Source: Amia ocellicauda (taxonomy: Eukaryota; Chordata; Actinopteri; Amiiformes; Amiidae). Taken from it: DNA of 64,000 nt. Location of the stretch: the NCBI RefSeq assembly GCF_036373705.1, contig NW_027102756.1:1-64000 (forward strand). The letters run 5' to 3'. Position 1 is the stretch's first letter. Every line of letters starts with the position of its first letter. Below are positions 22,926-34,850 of the stretch, piece by piece. The notes beneath the pieces were generated by a model that worked only from the letters and a program-made list of their open reading frames with translations, was not told where the DNA came from and ran no database searches. The translations under genes and the position numbers were made by a program.

Positions 22926-23160
22926 CAGCGGTGGTTCTAGCCCCTTTCATCTCGGGGGGCATGGCTGGGGCCAGTTGTAATCGTAGCGGGGCCATCATCG
23001 GGGGGGTGTATTGTCCATGATGTTAGTGGTGGGGGGGGTGCTGACAGTGTTTTGTCCACGGTGCCAGTTAGGGGGGCCACAGGGGGTATGTGCCTATCCT
23101 GCGTTTTCTTTTCTTTCTTATTTCTTTTTTTTTTTACATACCAAAGTAAAGCTGTGACCT
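22926..23160. mobile_element. hAT-type element end (tentative)
   Basis: Starts 'cagcggtggttctagcccct' followed by alternating G runs ('atctcggggggcatggctgg', 'tggtggggggggtgctgaca'), a pattern typical of the ends of vertebrate hAT-type non-autonomous elements. Only one end is recognisable. The string 'cagttaggggggccacagg' at 23065 also occurs in the 439-bp direct repeats at 30586 and 42474. Confidence 0.35.
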
Positions 23161-23475
23161 TATTTGGCAAAGTAGGGTTCAGGATTTAAATTCACAGTGG
23201 CTACCTGAACTAACAGTAATGGGGCACACAACAAGTAAACAGAGAAAATAACTACACTATTCCTACCCTCCCAAATCTTACAGGACAGGTGAGATGCCCC
23301 TACTCCAAGATACTTATACAATAGAAAAACTATGGTAATAATAATATAGCCCAAGACAAAAAATATTAATCTTTCTAGACTGTATTAAAGTTCAGCACTT
23401 CGGAAAAATAGAATTATTTTGTATTTCAATAAAACAAAAATAATTACTGGTATCCACACACCCAACCAATGTAAA

Positions 23476-24083
23476 TGTCACGGACGGTGTTAATTAGCTC
23501 CTTAATCACCATTACTTATTATATTTATATTTCACTTCACTTTATGCAATATGGCTTGTGTATTTTGTTTGGTTCTATATTGCCATTATTTTGTGTGTTG
23601 ATTATCTTTCACTTTATTGTTTAATTTGTTATTCACTTAGTATTATTTTGATTGTTTGCACGCGTGCCTTATTATTTGTGTTTCTTTGAGCCAATCACCA
23701 CCGCACAACTCACCTGGGTCCACCTGCACTCTTCACACGCGTCCCCACTTAATCACCCTGCCCTGGGAGAGGAGAGGAGGGAGCGTCTGATACGAGCCGC
23801 AGAGACCTCCCACATTGGAAAGTGGACTTCAGCAGACAGGAGGGGAGGTGGCAGACCTGGGAGCAGGACCCAGATCAACACGGCGCACAGGGACAGAATA
23901 GGGATGTCGTTCGCGAATGTGCCGGGTCCCGTCTGAGAAAGGATGTCTGTTCTTATGTTTTTATTTCTTATAAATGAATACAAGACAGAATAAAAGTATG
24001 AATGTTGTGTTGATGTGCTGCGTATGATGACATTGTCCCGGTGCTCCCGTTTGGTGCAGCACACACACCTCAACACAACATTC
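23476..24083 (+). mobile_element. Possible Gypsy/ERV-type LTR
   Basis: Begins 'tgtcacggacggtgttaatt' and ends near 'cctcaacacaacattc'. A poly(A) signal 'gaataaaag' at about 23988 is followed by a GT-rich stretch ('ttgtgttgatgtgctg'), as in an R/U5 boundary. The last 100 bases form a foldback (24000-24083) and recur at 40422-40558. A Gypsy-like pol piece lies 3 kb downstream beyond a hAT insertion. Fossil; boundaries uncertain. Confidence 0.35.
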
Positions 24084-24120
24084 AGTCAGTGCGAGTGGTG
24101 CGGCCGAGCAGTGTGGCGAA

Positions 24121-26612
24121 AAGTTCATCTTTAATTACGGGTCAGAAAACAAGATGAGTGACAGGCACAAACGAAGTAGCATTTGGATGCATTTTGATAA
24201 TATAAACAACAAAGGCAGAATGTAAAAATTGTAAAGTATCATATCAAGCAGGGTCTACTAACAACCTTCACAGACACATTAGAATTATAAATCCATCAAT
24301 GCAGTTGGAAGAAAACAGGAAGCTAGCATGCCTGCTACTGAAAATGAAAATACCTGTGCGATTACTGGAACCATTGCTGCTGCAGTGCTCACAGCCATCC
24401 CTCAGGCATCAGGTACTGCGACCTATTGCAACCCATAGTTCTATAAGCCAATTTATGCCAAAGGCCATGACCCCAGCAAGACCAAACACAATTGATGAGG
24501 TATTGGCTAAAATTATTGCAAGGGAATTCCAACCATTCTCAGTCGTGGAGGACAAGGGATTTAGAAGCTACACCCATGCTCTCAATCCAATGTATGTTCT
24601 TCCAAGCAGGAAAACACTCTCCCAAACAACTATTCCAAGACTGTATGACAGACAATGTGCTTCACTGCAAGAAAGGGTTAAAAAGGCTACAGCAGTTTGC
24701 CTGACAACTGACTGCTGGACATCCAGAGCCACCACTTCCTTCATGTCTGCTACATGTCACTTCATTGAAAATTATAAAAAATGGTGTCCAATCTTCTGGA
24801 CTGTTTTGAGTTTAGTGGCAGACACACTTCAGATAACTTGGCAGAGGGACTGCTAAGAGTGCAAAAAAAGGGTGGCAAGTAGAAAACAAAGTGGATTGCT
24901 GTGTTACTGACAACGCAGCTAACATCACCAAAGCTTTTTAACATCTTGAAATGGACCCACCACCCATGTCTCGTGCACACAATCAACCTGGTTGTAAGAG
25001 ATGCCCTGAAGGTGATGAAGCCCACTGTGAACAAAGTGAAGGCGATGCGGGAATTCTTCCATAAGAGCACACGAGCCACAGAGAAGCTGAAGTCTTCTCA
25101 ACGCCAGATGGGTATGCCTGAGCTGAGGTCCAAACAAGAAGGTGGAATTCAACATTTCATATGCTGAAACGGGTTCTGGAGTCCAAGGATGCAATCATCT
25201 CTACCTTGGCCATTATCAATGCACCTGTTGATGCTCTGAGCCAAGAAGAGTGGGAGGAAGTGCGAGAGACATGCACTGTTCAGGAACCCTTTGAGCAGTC
25301 ACTGTGGAGATCAGTGCAGACAGGTACAATGGACAACTGTTTTTACATTAGTATTACATAATTGCATATTTGAGGTGCATATTAGAGGGGAATGGCAGTA
25401 ATAATAGACAAGAATAAACTGAACAAAGTCCATATACCACATAATAAAACAAAGCATAATTCTGAGTTTTCTCTTTTTTTTCAGCTACGTGACAGCCTCC
25501 AAAATGCTACTCCTGTGCAAGGGTCTGCAGAGAATAACAGCCCACCACCAGACAGGAGGAACAGTAACCAAAGGGAAAGAGAGAGAGTTGGTGACTGCTC
25601 TCTGTGCATCTATGGAAAGAAAGTTCCACAGAATGGAATACAATACCGTTCTCTCAGAAACCACCATAATGGACCCAAGGTTCAAACAGCTGTCCTTCAA
25701 TGACAACAGAGCTGTTGATGAGGCACCTCAAAGAGTAACAGCAGCAGCAAGATGCAGCCCCAGCAGCCAGCAGGCTACACCACTAGGAGGCCAAGAGGGA
25801 GAAGAGGGAGCAGGGGCACTAGAAGTGGAGCCACAAACGTCTGCTGTTTGGAGGTTCTTTGATGAAAGAGCAACAGGAGACACTGCAAGAAGGAATCCCA
25901 CAGCAGATGCTATACTGGAAGTAAGATCCTATCTTGAAGAGCCCCTTATCCAAAGAGCCACAGACCCGCTGAGCTGGTGGGAGACCGAGGCTTCAGTCTA
26001 CCCACGACTGGTCAAGGTGATGGCAGGGAGACTCTGCATCGTAGCAACATCAGTCCCTTCAGAAAGAATCTTCTCCAAAACAGGGCAGATAATAACAGAA
26101 ACCGGATCAGCCCCTGTAAGCTGAGGCACTTAGACTTTCTTAATGCCAGTCTGCACTAAAGACAAGGTCACTGGTAATATATACATCTAGAACTGTTGGA
26201 TGCTGCCGTTATGCGCATTGTAATTCATTTTTTATTTGTTATATGGTTCCATTTTGAGTGTGGTTTGCTTGGAATGGTTTGTGTTTTGGATAGTTCAATA
26301 TAAATAAAACGTTCAACACACATGTGTAATAGTGTTTGATGTTTTCACATGATTTACGTTTTTTTTTTTAATACAAAACATGTAAATTATGGTATTCTGG
26401 AAATTATAAGATTAAGTATAATTACATTGAATAAGTGATGTATGTGCACACATACCAATCATAGGTCCAAACATTGCTAAATTTGCCTGAATTATAAAAG
26501 CCAGAAGTGGTACTAAATGAAGAGCCATTTGGGAGCCGAAAGAGCCGGCTCTTATTGCTGAATTGAGCCAAATGGTCTGGCTCACTGAAACCAGCCGGAA
26601 TTCCCATCACTA
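24121..26612 (+). mobile_element. hAT transposon with BED finger (ZBED-like), decayed
   Basis: Plus-strand hAT transposase. BED zinc finger at 24165-24290 ('SIWMHFDNIN', then after a one-base shift 'AECKNCKVSYQAGSTNNLHR'). The N-terminal half (24299-24856) includes 'MPKAMTPARPNTIDEVLAKI' and 'AVCLTTDCWTSRATTSFMSA', the first catalytic Asp region; 24901-25361 has 'HHPCLVHTINLVVRDALK'. Sequence around 25325-25488 looks like an intron (donor 'caggtaca', acceptor 'tttttttcag'), followed by 'YVTASKMLLLCKGLQRITAH'. The C-terminal dimerisation part has 'DPLSWWETEASVYPRLVKVM' and 'SVPSERIFSKTGQIITE', with a frameshift near 26105. The right terminal repeat ends 'ttcccatcacta' at 26612, the reverse of the hAT start TAGTGATGGGAA. 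I find no matching left end. Inactive, several frame breaks. Confidence 0.85.
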
Positions 26613-26929
26613 GGACAGAAGCAGAGAGAGATGGATTCCTCTGGAGGCTACAGTGAGTGCACCTTTGGTTTCGCTGATTTCCATGGAGTGTGGAAACGTA
26701 GAGAAGTTTAAGACGCCAAGCTGCGAGTGATTTCCTGCTGTGCCCACCCCTCTCCCCTCCTTGGATTATAAGCGATCGAGGAAAGACATTGAACATTACA
26801 GTGTCTGTTTACATACTGGACCTACTAACCTGGGCGCTGTGTTGCTTGGGTATTCCTCCATGCAGTGGGCAGGGCAGCTGGAAACCGGCAAACAGGGAAA
26901 CCGGCAAACAGAGAAAGCGAGAAGAGGGT

Positions 26930-27336
26930 TAACATTAACGTTAACGAGGCTGACCCGGCAGTCCACTGTCCAGATTCCGCCCTGCAGTGAGATGGTGCTG
27001 TGGGCACAGGTGCCAGAGTTCCCCCACATAGCGGAATACTGTGTCCTGATCGAGGCTTGGGATGAGGAGCGAGAGCGGCAGGTGGCACGGACCATCACGT
27101 GGGTATGCCAGGGTAGGGTCCCGTTGCCAGTGTTAAATCTTTTCCCCTACCCTGTAGATGTGCCCCAGCGCTGCCCACTGGCTAGACTCTCCCGTATAGA
27201 CCAGCAGGACATTATCACTGAGGATGAGGCGACATTCCAGTTCCGATATCCAGACATGGTAGAAGTGGGGGTCCGTCCGGTCCAGACACAGGGGGTGACA
27301 GGGACCGTGGACTGGACAGGGGGAGCCACCGACTAG
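26930..27336 (+). mobile_element. Gypsy-like LTR retrotransposon pol fragment (fossil)
   Basis: Short plus-strand piece of an LTR-retroelement polyprotein, from the stretch between protease and reverse transcriptase. Recognisable phrases are 'IPPCSEMVLWAQVPE', 'GRVPLPVLNLFPYPVDVPQR' and 'CPLARLSRI', as in fish Ty3/Gypsy elements. Nothing else of the element is attached: a hAT terminus lies just upstream and an AT-rich repeat downstream. Broken remnant. Confidence 0.55.
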
Positions 27337-27479
27337 TCCAGGGAGCAGTGAGGATGGTTAGGCCCTGTTGCAAAAGTGGTGTTGCATCTAGTAATGTAAC
27401 CATTCCTTATATCCCAGGACATTAGTTTATAGACACTGTTGCACCGTTTGTAGTAGAACACTTGCATTTACTCATAAGG

Positions 27480-28570
27480 CAGTTCCCTAATCTCAATCCC
27501 TTACACTGGTTTATTTATGGACTTCCTGCCTAATTGATAGGGTATTACTGTTTGTGAAAGAACTATTTACATACAGTCAAAGTTTCATGACATTAGACTT
27601 TAAACTAACTCATATCTCATTCAATTATTTATTCATTTATTCTACATCAAGTTATATCTTCAGTAACGTCCGTATTTTCCCACGTTTCATTCAATCACCA
27701 TCAGAAGCTCTCTGTGCTAAAAGTGGCAGCACATTTGTCTCACACACATCAAACTCGCCTTTTCCTGCTTCCCAAGCCTTATCAACTTACTCAGACCCTC
27801 GTCAACTTACTCAAACCCTCTTCAACTTTGGTCAACATTGCTCTGCATTCTAACAGATATTCTTTCTCCTATTCTTAATTTCTTACAAGAAATGTATTCA
27901 GGTTTTTTTATCAATATGTTTTATTTATATTTATACAGATGTCACTCCATTATTCGTTTATTGAAGTCATATATGTACCTAACAAAATATTAGCCAATAG
28001 GCCATTGATCTCAATAATGATTCCCATAATCCTAGGACACCTTCTCTTTTACTCTTCCTTTCCATTCTTACTTTTCTCCTGTAAAGCATTTTATATTACT
28101 TGAGCTTACTTATTCTATAGTTGTAATCTTATACTTCTGCGGTATCTTACCCTTTTCCTACATCACTCATCTTAAAACCATGGTCTACTTTGACTTTCAT
28201 TTCAGGTATTATATGCTAGGCACCAATAACCAAACATTTTCTGAAAGACTGTAACATGTCACCAGACTGTTTACATTCTCCTGCTTTCACAGGCTGTCAG
28301 GGCTGCACCAGGCTCTCTTCTAGCCTTTCGTTTCCTTGAATTTGACTTTTGACAGAGCTTGTCCATAACATGATGTTTAACAAACAAATTCTGGTTCTTC
28401 TTGTGGAGACACCATGACTATTTATGTATTACTATTATTATCCATCTGTTTATTCAATGTATATTTTGGATTACTTTTCTTATAATAGTCTTTCTTTCTG
28501 ATTTCTGATGCTTGAGGCACTCTGTATAGAGCCAAAGATCCTCATGAATATGATAAATCTGTTGTTACAT
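27480..28570 (+). repeat. AT-rich repeat family R, copy a
   Basis: Unidentified AT-rich repeat with landmarks 'cctaattgatagggtattac', 'tttcctgcttcccaagcctt' and 'ggctgtcagggctgcaccag'. Copy b at 37885-39970 is in the same orientation and has an extra segment of about 1 kb; copy c at 53180-53970 is inverted. In copies a and c the repeat lies downstream of a gag-like stretch with respect to the coding strand, so it may be internal sequence of an ERV family. Coding potential not recognised. Confidence 0.55.
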
Positions 28571-28818
28571 TTTTAAATATAATTCTAAAATGATTGCCAA
28601 AACATAGACATTTACCTTATATCACCTTCAAACTATACATATACATAAACACACAAAGCACATACACATTGATATCTAAAGATAATTCAGATATCCGATC
28701 TGTGGCATGTTTTATTGACCCTGCAGTGTCTCAAACAGCCCTTATAACTTATTATTTAAGCTTATGATTATTTAGAATAAAATGTCAAATAATCCCACTC
28801 GATTATTTCATTATTTCA

Positions 28819-29490
28819 CTATCTCAGTTTTCTTGATCCATTGTGAAAAAGTTCTGTTATTTCCTCCTCATCTGTAGAGGCTACATTAGCCCACTCCCCG
28901 GTCTGATATTCTCGTAGTAACTGTATCCAAATGTTGGGCGGACATTTAGCCTTCACGATGATGTGTACATCGTGCGGGTGAAGGAGGTGAATAACCATCT
29001 TTTCATCTAGAATATCCCAAAAAGTTGTGTTACCCTGGTTTGGTTTTAATTTTGGGAGGGACGCCCATATCATTTCTTTTTCTCCTGGGGAGAAGGGGAC
29101 ATGGGTTTTAGTCGTATAGACTATTGATTGACCTTCCTCTTTACTCTGTCTAGTTTTGACTTGCATGGGTGCAGCTGGGACCGTTTTCAGAGCGGTCAGA
29201 TCTGGATACAATGTATTATTATAACCAAAATCAGTGATTGATTTATATTCCGGATTATATGGGGGAGGAGCGCTAGCAAAACCTCCTTTTTCATATTCCC
29301 ATGCTTTGCGATCTAAATCATCCCAATCGGGCCTGTCGTCCTCGGAGTGATCTGTGTCGCGACGCGCTCCTAACACGGCAGCACATCGCGCACCTACACC
29401 TTCACCTTTTCTGACCACTTTTCTTGCCCTTCTAATTTGCCTTGTAGTTCTATTAATTCTATCGTATTTTTCACAACTTCTGCTCTCAAT
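28819..29490 (-). mobile_element. Endogenous retrovirus gag fragment (fossil)
   Basis: Minus-strand stretch of about 200 codons with the features of a retroviral Gag region between matrix and capsid: a 'PPPYNPEY' late-domain-type motif, 'LYPDLTALK', then capsid-entry-like 'THVPFSPGEKEMIWASLPKL' and 'CPPNIWIQLLREYQTGEWAN'. Family: gamma/epsilon-like retrovirus kin is my best guess. Fossil; only part of gag survives here and no LTR can be assigned with confidence. Confidence 0.6.
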
Positions 29491-30465
29491 TCACATTACT
29501 GTTTATGATGATCTTCCATTTCTGTTATTTTCTTTTCTTGATTCTCACCAACCTGACACAATATCACAATTCCTTTCTCTGTCTTATCTGGTTGTTGTTG
29601 CTTCCACCAGTCCCGGTGCTCCTTCGAAGACCAGTCTTTCTCCCAACTTCCTTCCAACATTTTCTTCTCTACATTCTGTTTTTTTATTTCTCAAAAAACC
29701 AATAATGCTGGTGTCACTCATTGTGACGATTTATCTGAAATATTACATTATTATATATTATAATATATATATATATATATATTATAATAAAAACAAACAC
29801 TCTAGTAAGGTACGGACACCCGTACATGACACTGGCTAAGGTAAGGGAACCCATAAACAACCATAAGCACCCCCGGACCTAGGACAGCCTGTAACTTGCT
29901 AACTTGCTGTTTTGTTTGCTTCTCATCGCTTGCTGCTAGTTGCATGCCAAACGAGTTAGTTCTGTCCAAAATATAAGCTTTTTTTCTTCTAATAAACTCA
30001 ATACAAATACAGTGCACTAGCAACTATTTCCCTTTCAAAAGTTGTAGTCCCGTTTCAGTTAAAACAAAATGTGTGCTTCAAAGAAAGAAAATACTATTGC
30101 TGCTGACTTGTGTTTCTTTTCCCTCTTTACCTGCTCTTATCACAAAGCTTCTCAACACAATCTCAGGTGCAGGTGCACTCTGCGCTATCCTTTGCCCGAG
30201 CTTTGTCCAGGAAAACTCACTGTAGCCATCTTAGTTCAACACGGGCTCTCCTTACCTGCGAGTCACACGGGTCCAGTTCACTTTGCAAGTGAACAGTCTC
30301 TTCTCAGAAACAATAAGGAAACTTGGAAAGAAACACAATCCCAGGTCGGTGTTAAAAAAAAGTTCTTTGTTTTCATATTAAAAGAAAACATTTGTATTTT
30401 CTCTGCACACTTCACAGCTCCAATTAGCACACTCAACTAATCCCTGCCCCCCTCAGAACCGTCAA
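29491..30465. other. Intergenic, probably ERV leader or flank
   Basis: No gene. T-rich to 29760, then a (TA)n tract at 29762-29786. At 29807-30060 the minus strand reads as transcript-end-like sequence with 'gagtttattagaag' and A-rich runs. 30065-30440 has no recognisable protein. The block lies upstream of the minus-strand gag fossil, so a leader or LTR of that element is possible. Confidence 0.3.
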
Positions 30466-30469
30466 TAAA

Positions 30470-30908
30470 GAAAGGTACTCACAGTCATTTTAAATATGAC
30501 ATCCTGTAGTGTTTCATTTCAAAATATGATCTTATTATCACTTGAACCAAATAAATCCTTTGACCCACTAATAACAAATTACAGTTAGGGGGGCCACAGG
30601 TGTGATTTGAAAATACGATCTTCCATGTCTTTCTGTTGTGTTTTGACCTGGGGATCTGTAATTGTCCAAGTGGCTACTGCACATGTACTTATTTAATATT
30701 AAATGTGTTATTTAATTAGGCTTGGTTCTGGTGAGCATGTACAAGACGTCAGCTTTTTAAATAACTGTGTGTATTGGATCATACACATTTTAGAAATACT
30801 CTCACAAACTTCCCGCATTGGTACCTCACCAGGGAGGTAGAAAACAGCAATAGCATTGAAAAAGTGTGATTGTAGTTCTGCTCTTCTGCAATATATTTCT
30901 ACAAGATC
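30470..30908. repeat. 439-bp direct repeat, left copy (DR-A)
   Basis: Starts 'gaaaggtactcacagtcatt' and ends 'tttctacaagatc'. The right copy at 42359-42797 is the same length, same orientation and about 97% identical by eye. On the minus strand about 66 codons are open, including 'CRRAELQSHFFNAIA' and 'FYLPGEVPMREVCESISKMC', ending at about 30709; I do not recognise the protein. The copies lie immediately outside the two inverted arms. Confidence 0.85.
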
Positions 30909-30921
30909 TTTAACATCTTCT

Positions 30922-33265
30922 TTAACATTGTTTTAAAGGCTGGGACCAATATGGTGGAATATCTCCAACACACGGACATTGAGAGACTCGACCCCTTTGT
31001 GCTGCTGCTCAGAGACCAACTCTCAGTTGTCTCTGAGTAGGCTATGGATCAACTTCCTTTCCTAATATGAAGGAGACAATGGATACAAAACCTATAGGCA
31101 ACTATGAAAAACAGGCGATTATTGTTATTCTTCTCATTATAAACTACTTAATACATCTCTCGCATAAAGTACAACAGGATAGTGGTGACGTCATTCAGGA
31201 TTGGATTGCCACTGGTCAAAAGCCCTCTGAGAGAAATTGTGTGGCGACACTCCACACTCTTAGAAGAAATTGTTCTGCACAGAACCATAAAGGGTTCCTC
31301 GAGTAATCGCTCTGGTGGATCCCTTTATGGTTCTATGTAGAACCCCTTCAAAGGGGTTACATGAAGAACCCCCAAACATAGCGTTCTACACAGAACCATT
31401 CGTTTTAAAATGTTATATATAGAACCCATTCAAAAGGGGGACACGTGCTATACCTGAATTTGTTTTCCAAATACAATCTTTAAAAAATGTATGAGTTCAT
31501 ATATACAAACACACATACACAACGTAGAAATCACACTACTAGTGAAGTAACTTCATTTACATTATATGCCACAACTCCTCAATTTGGAACGCAAAAACAA
31601 GACATCTGATGTAAAAGTGTAAACTAATTACGAACAGCACTTTTGATTTTTATCTTCAATTCAGGGGCTACTTATTCGAACAGTAAACTGTATTCTCTCT
31701 TCAGAGTGACTGGAATGTTTTTGCCTACATTCAACTTAAATATGAAAGTTTCCAAAAACGGCATAGTTTTCTTTAAGGCTATTCAATGCCAAACACAAAA
31801 TTCTCTCTGCTTTCAGTGCTTGTCCTTCAGCACAATTACACAGGTTCATGATGTTCTCATTTCAATACATTGTTTTCTTATTTAAACTATTTGACTTTGA
31901 GCTTACATTGAGAATAAAATCACTTTTGCAAGTAAAACCTGGCCAAGAAAGGAAGCAGCACTACAATAAAACAATACACAGAATACAAAGCAGTTCCTTC
32001 AAAAGTGAAAGTGATAAAGAGTGATGTCTGTCAGTAAATTACGTTGAGATACATATTGGTTATTTTGAATTAGGAGTCCAACTTCAATATCTTCTATTAA
32101 CAAGCCAAAATACAGATCAGAATTACGGGTAATTGAAAAGAATATGTAGCGCCTAGGTAAGCTTGGATGTGTTCAGAGAAACACTAAAAACGGATTGGCT
32201 TTATTTGTGGAATGCAATCCTGAAGAGTATTTGATATTTTGGGTAATAAGCTGACCGAAAATATTAGGAGAGCCATATGCACAAAATAGTATAGTCTCCT
32301 AGTGCACGTCACCGCCCTCTATTGCATAATCTACAACACCTTATACATCAAACCCAATTTACTAATATTATTGTTATGCATTAATTTGTCACATCTGCCT
32401 TTGTTGGTTAGGATAACAGTACAGGATCATCAATATGTACTGAAACGAAACCTGTCCTAGTAAGGTCGTGTCCTAACTGGATTTGACAGAGGAGCGTGTA
32501 GCTGCCACCACCTTTGGTTTACCGGACGGTCCGGTCGAATAACCCTGGAAGCTAAAATTAGTGATGTTAAAGGGAGAGTGAAAAGCCAAGAGGAAGTATA
32601 TAACCAAGTCTTTTTAATAACCAATTTAATACGCTGGGTACACAATGTGCAATTTAGGCAAATAGAATAACAATCACAGTATCACTAAACAATCCATAAA
32701 AAGTCAATATCCATTAAACAGTTAAGTTAATTTCTCCCTCAAATACATACGACCAATTAATATAATAAAACCGCAATTGACCTTCATTAAAGAAATACTA
32801 AAATAAACCATACAATAAACACCAATGTAAGTGAAAAGAAACCACAATATAAACATCAGATAAACCATACAATAAACACACCAATATACGTTACCACAAT
32901 TACAACAGCAATTTCAACTATAAAAGCAAAATACAAACTCTTCAATGTAAAGCCAAAAAAAAACAAAAAACGGGTTAATTGTTGTTTTAGATCAATTGAT
33001 TGGAATATAGCTAATAGGATCAGCACAATCCAATCAATCAATCACTCACTTGGCCCTGTTACACAGACTGATTAATAGCAGTATGTTTAAGTCTAACCAT
33101 AAATTCATAAATTAGAGCAAAGAAACTGTTACTATGTTTAAACTTGGTTTTATACAAGTCCTTGCCCAATGAAAACATGTAATCAAATACACATAATCCC
33201 ACAAACAAACACATATAGATTTAAAATAGAGTCAGAGAGCTCCCGTCAACTGAACAGCTCCCCAG
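30922..33265 (+). repeat. Left arm of a 2.34-kb inverted repeat
   Basis: Runs from 'ttaacattgttttaaaggct' to 'gaacagctccccag'; the mirror arm is 40019-42357, about 98% identical where aligned. The arm holds a short open stretch 'MVEYLQHTDIERLDPFVLLL' (30951-31040), a hairpin-rich MITE-like block (31245-31440), an A/T-rich centre, and a segment (32455-32640) whose minus strand has LTR-end/leader-like sequence including 'aaaggtggtggcagctacac'. About 270 bases (32051-32322) are present only in this arm, and a 31-base segment (33136-33166) is inverted relative to the other arm. Confidence 0.9.
31245..31440. mobile_element. MITE-like 'agaaccataaagggttc' foldback
   Basis: Contains repeated, mutually inverted 'gttctacatagaacc'-type strings: 'cacagaaccataaagggttc', 'atggttctatgtagaacccc', 'gttctacacagaaccattcg'. 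The block begins 'cacactcttagaag', as does an abundant fish miniature DNA element. Its mirror copy sits in the right arm at about 41840-42035, so it predates the arm duplication. Superfamily not assigned. Confidence 0.55.
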
Positions 33266-33271
33266 CATTTG

Positions 33272-33376
33272 GCGCACACTGCACACTGCACACTGCACAC
33301 TGCACACTGCACACTGCACACTGCACACTGCACACTGCACACTGCACACTGCACACTGCACACTGCACACTGCACA
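33272..33376. repeat. 7-bp minisatellite (CACACTG)n
   Basis: About fifteen uninterrupted copies of the heptamer cacactg/gcacact. Because 7 is not a multiple of 3 and the unit has no stop in any frame, it produces long artificial open frames on both strands. It starts seven bases inside the spacer, right after the end of the left inverted arm. Confidence 0.95.
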
Positions 33377-34084
33377 TGTAAAAACAAGCAGCCCCCTATT
33401 ATCTGCACACAAACCAACACAAGCAATGCTAGCCGTAGAAAGAGTCTCTCTTGTGTCTTCTGAGCACTGCTTATATCCCCATCTGCTCCCGGTATGACAT
33501 CCCGTGATTGGTCGCAATGCTCAGTCCAATTAGGGTTAATAAGAGCCAATTCAATCAGTGACAGAGCCGACTGGCTCATCACAGTACTACTATATTTACA
33601 GCATGACATAACAGCGCGGCGCTGGAGCGGGAAAGTGCGCTTCTTTTTGCACATCGTCTACATGCGCGAAAAGCCTGGACACTTGGGCTAAAAAAAAGAC
33701 AAAAATAGAAAGTGTGAAATATGAACGTTAACATTGTAGCGCAAACATTGGGCTTCGAGCCACGTGTAACAGACAGTGCGATTCAGAACAAAGTCAAAAA
33801 TAGCTTCTGCACAACAATACAACTCTTAGCTAGTAAATTCATGTGGAAAATGGACGCCCCGTCTACAGGGCTGCGGCAAGTCGTGGCCTATTTGTTGGGG
33901 AAGGATGTTGAGCTCGGTTTTCCAAACGAGCCGCTGCATATTGACCTATGTCTATTTATTTATTGATGTATTCATTTATTTATTTCAACATGTATTGATT
34001 CATTGATGATTTTCTCTGTGTATTCATTTTTAATTCTGGCATGGATTATCCTGCATACAAAAGCAAAGGCCCGGGACAGTGCGA
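33377..34084. other. Spacer sequence, no recognised feature
   Basis: Mixed-composition DNA. Short open frames (for example 33721-33966) show no family resemblance. 33960-34030 is rich in 'tttattt' runs. Nothing supports a gene. Confidence 0.4.
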
Positions 34085-34400
34085 GCATGACTTATACAGC
34101 GCAGTGCAATCATGGTCGCTGCTTGACATCGTCCTGCAAATAAAAAAACATTGGCTGGATGTCAAGTCACACATTGCCGGGCCAGACCTCGAAGCCGGAT
34201 CCTCCGGATCGTCACCCTGCTGCTCTCCAGCTGAGCTACTCCGGCAACGGAACATCGGCGCGGAAGGGCGCTATTAACTGTGCGCTGTTTCTGCCGTCAC
34301 TCATCTCCTGCAATGCCGTGTTTATGTGAGAGCTGTGACGCGCTGTAGCAGCAACTACATGTTTACTACATCTCATCTCCTCTGGGGTTTCAGTGTTTGT
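34085..34400 (-). repeat. tRNA-like repeat unit, copy A
   Basis: Minus-strand copy of the unit at 36900-37180. It shares 'ggagatgagtgac', 'gcagaaacagcgcacagtta' and 'atagcgc', then a tRNA-like head 'gccggagtagctcagctgga' with an A-box-like start. The anticodon arm and T arm do not fold convincingly, so this is a decayed relative. The outer part 34308-34395 also forms an inverted pair with 34705-34790 (for example 'gctgtagcagcaactacatg'). Confidence 0.5.
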
Positions 34401-34491
34401 GAGACGGTGACACTAAACGCTGAAGTATAATGTCGGCCAATAAGCGCACTGGACACCGCCCACTGGCTGTGATTGACACAGCGGGCTTGTA

Positions 34492-34499
34492 TGACGTCA
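34492..34499. promoter_or_regulatory. Consensus CRE (TGACGTCA)
   Basis: A perfect palindromic TGACGTCA within 'tgtatgacgtcattcact', the binding site of CREB/ATF factors, preceded by a GC-rich stretch with 'caccgcccactgg'. There is no adjacent gene or clear TATA box, so function is speculative. Confidence 0.3.
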
Positions 34500-34850
34500 T
34501 TCACTGCTACAATGATCGAGCGCAGAAATACACCGTGGTCGTGCAAAAATGCTTTTTCTACTCTTGCGGTTTTTATTTTACACTACAGGAATAAATAACT
34601 AAACCAATATTAAATACATAGATACATGTCCCTGCCGATTCCAATGTTGGCGATTCATTGAACATGTAGCACTATTTGCACATGCATGTATTTATTGTCT
34701 CACATTAGAGATGAGATGTAGAAAACATGTAGTTGCTGCTACAGCGCGTCACAGCTCTCACATAAACACGGCATTGCACATGCCTGTAGCCAAAGTCCGT
34801 TTTTTTGTCTTCATTAAAATGATCCTTTACAGGAGTATTACATGCGAAGC

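Noticed and set aside
32457-32645. 62-codon frame present in both inverted arms as a candidate gene
   Set aside because: It is the same DNA duplicated, with LTR-end/leader-like sequence and no protein features.
33169-33654. Open frames with repeating HTAHCTL- or CAVCSVQ-type translation
   Set aside because: Produced by the 7-bp minisatellite, which has no stop in any frame on either strand.
34085-34280. A functional tRNA gene on the minus strand
   Set aside because: The head resembles a tRNA start, but the anticodon and T arms do not pair acceptably.
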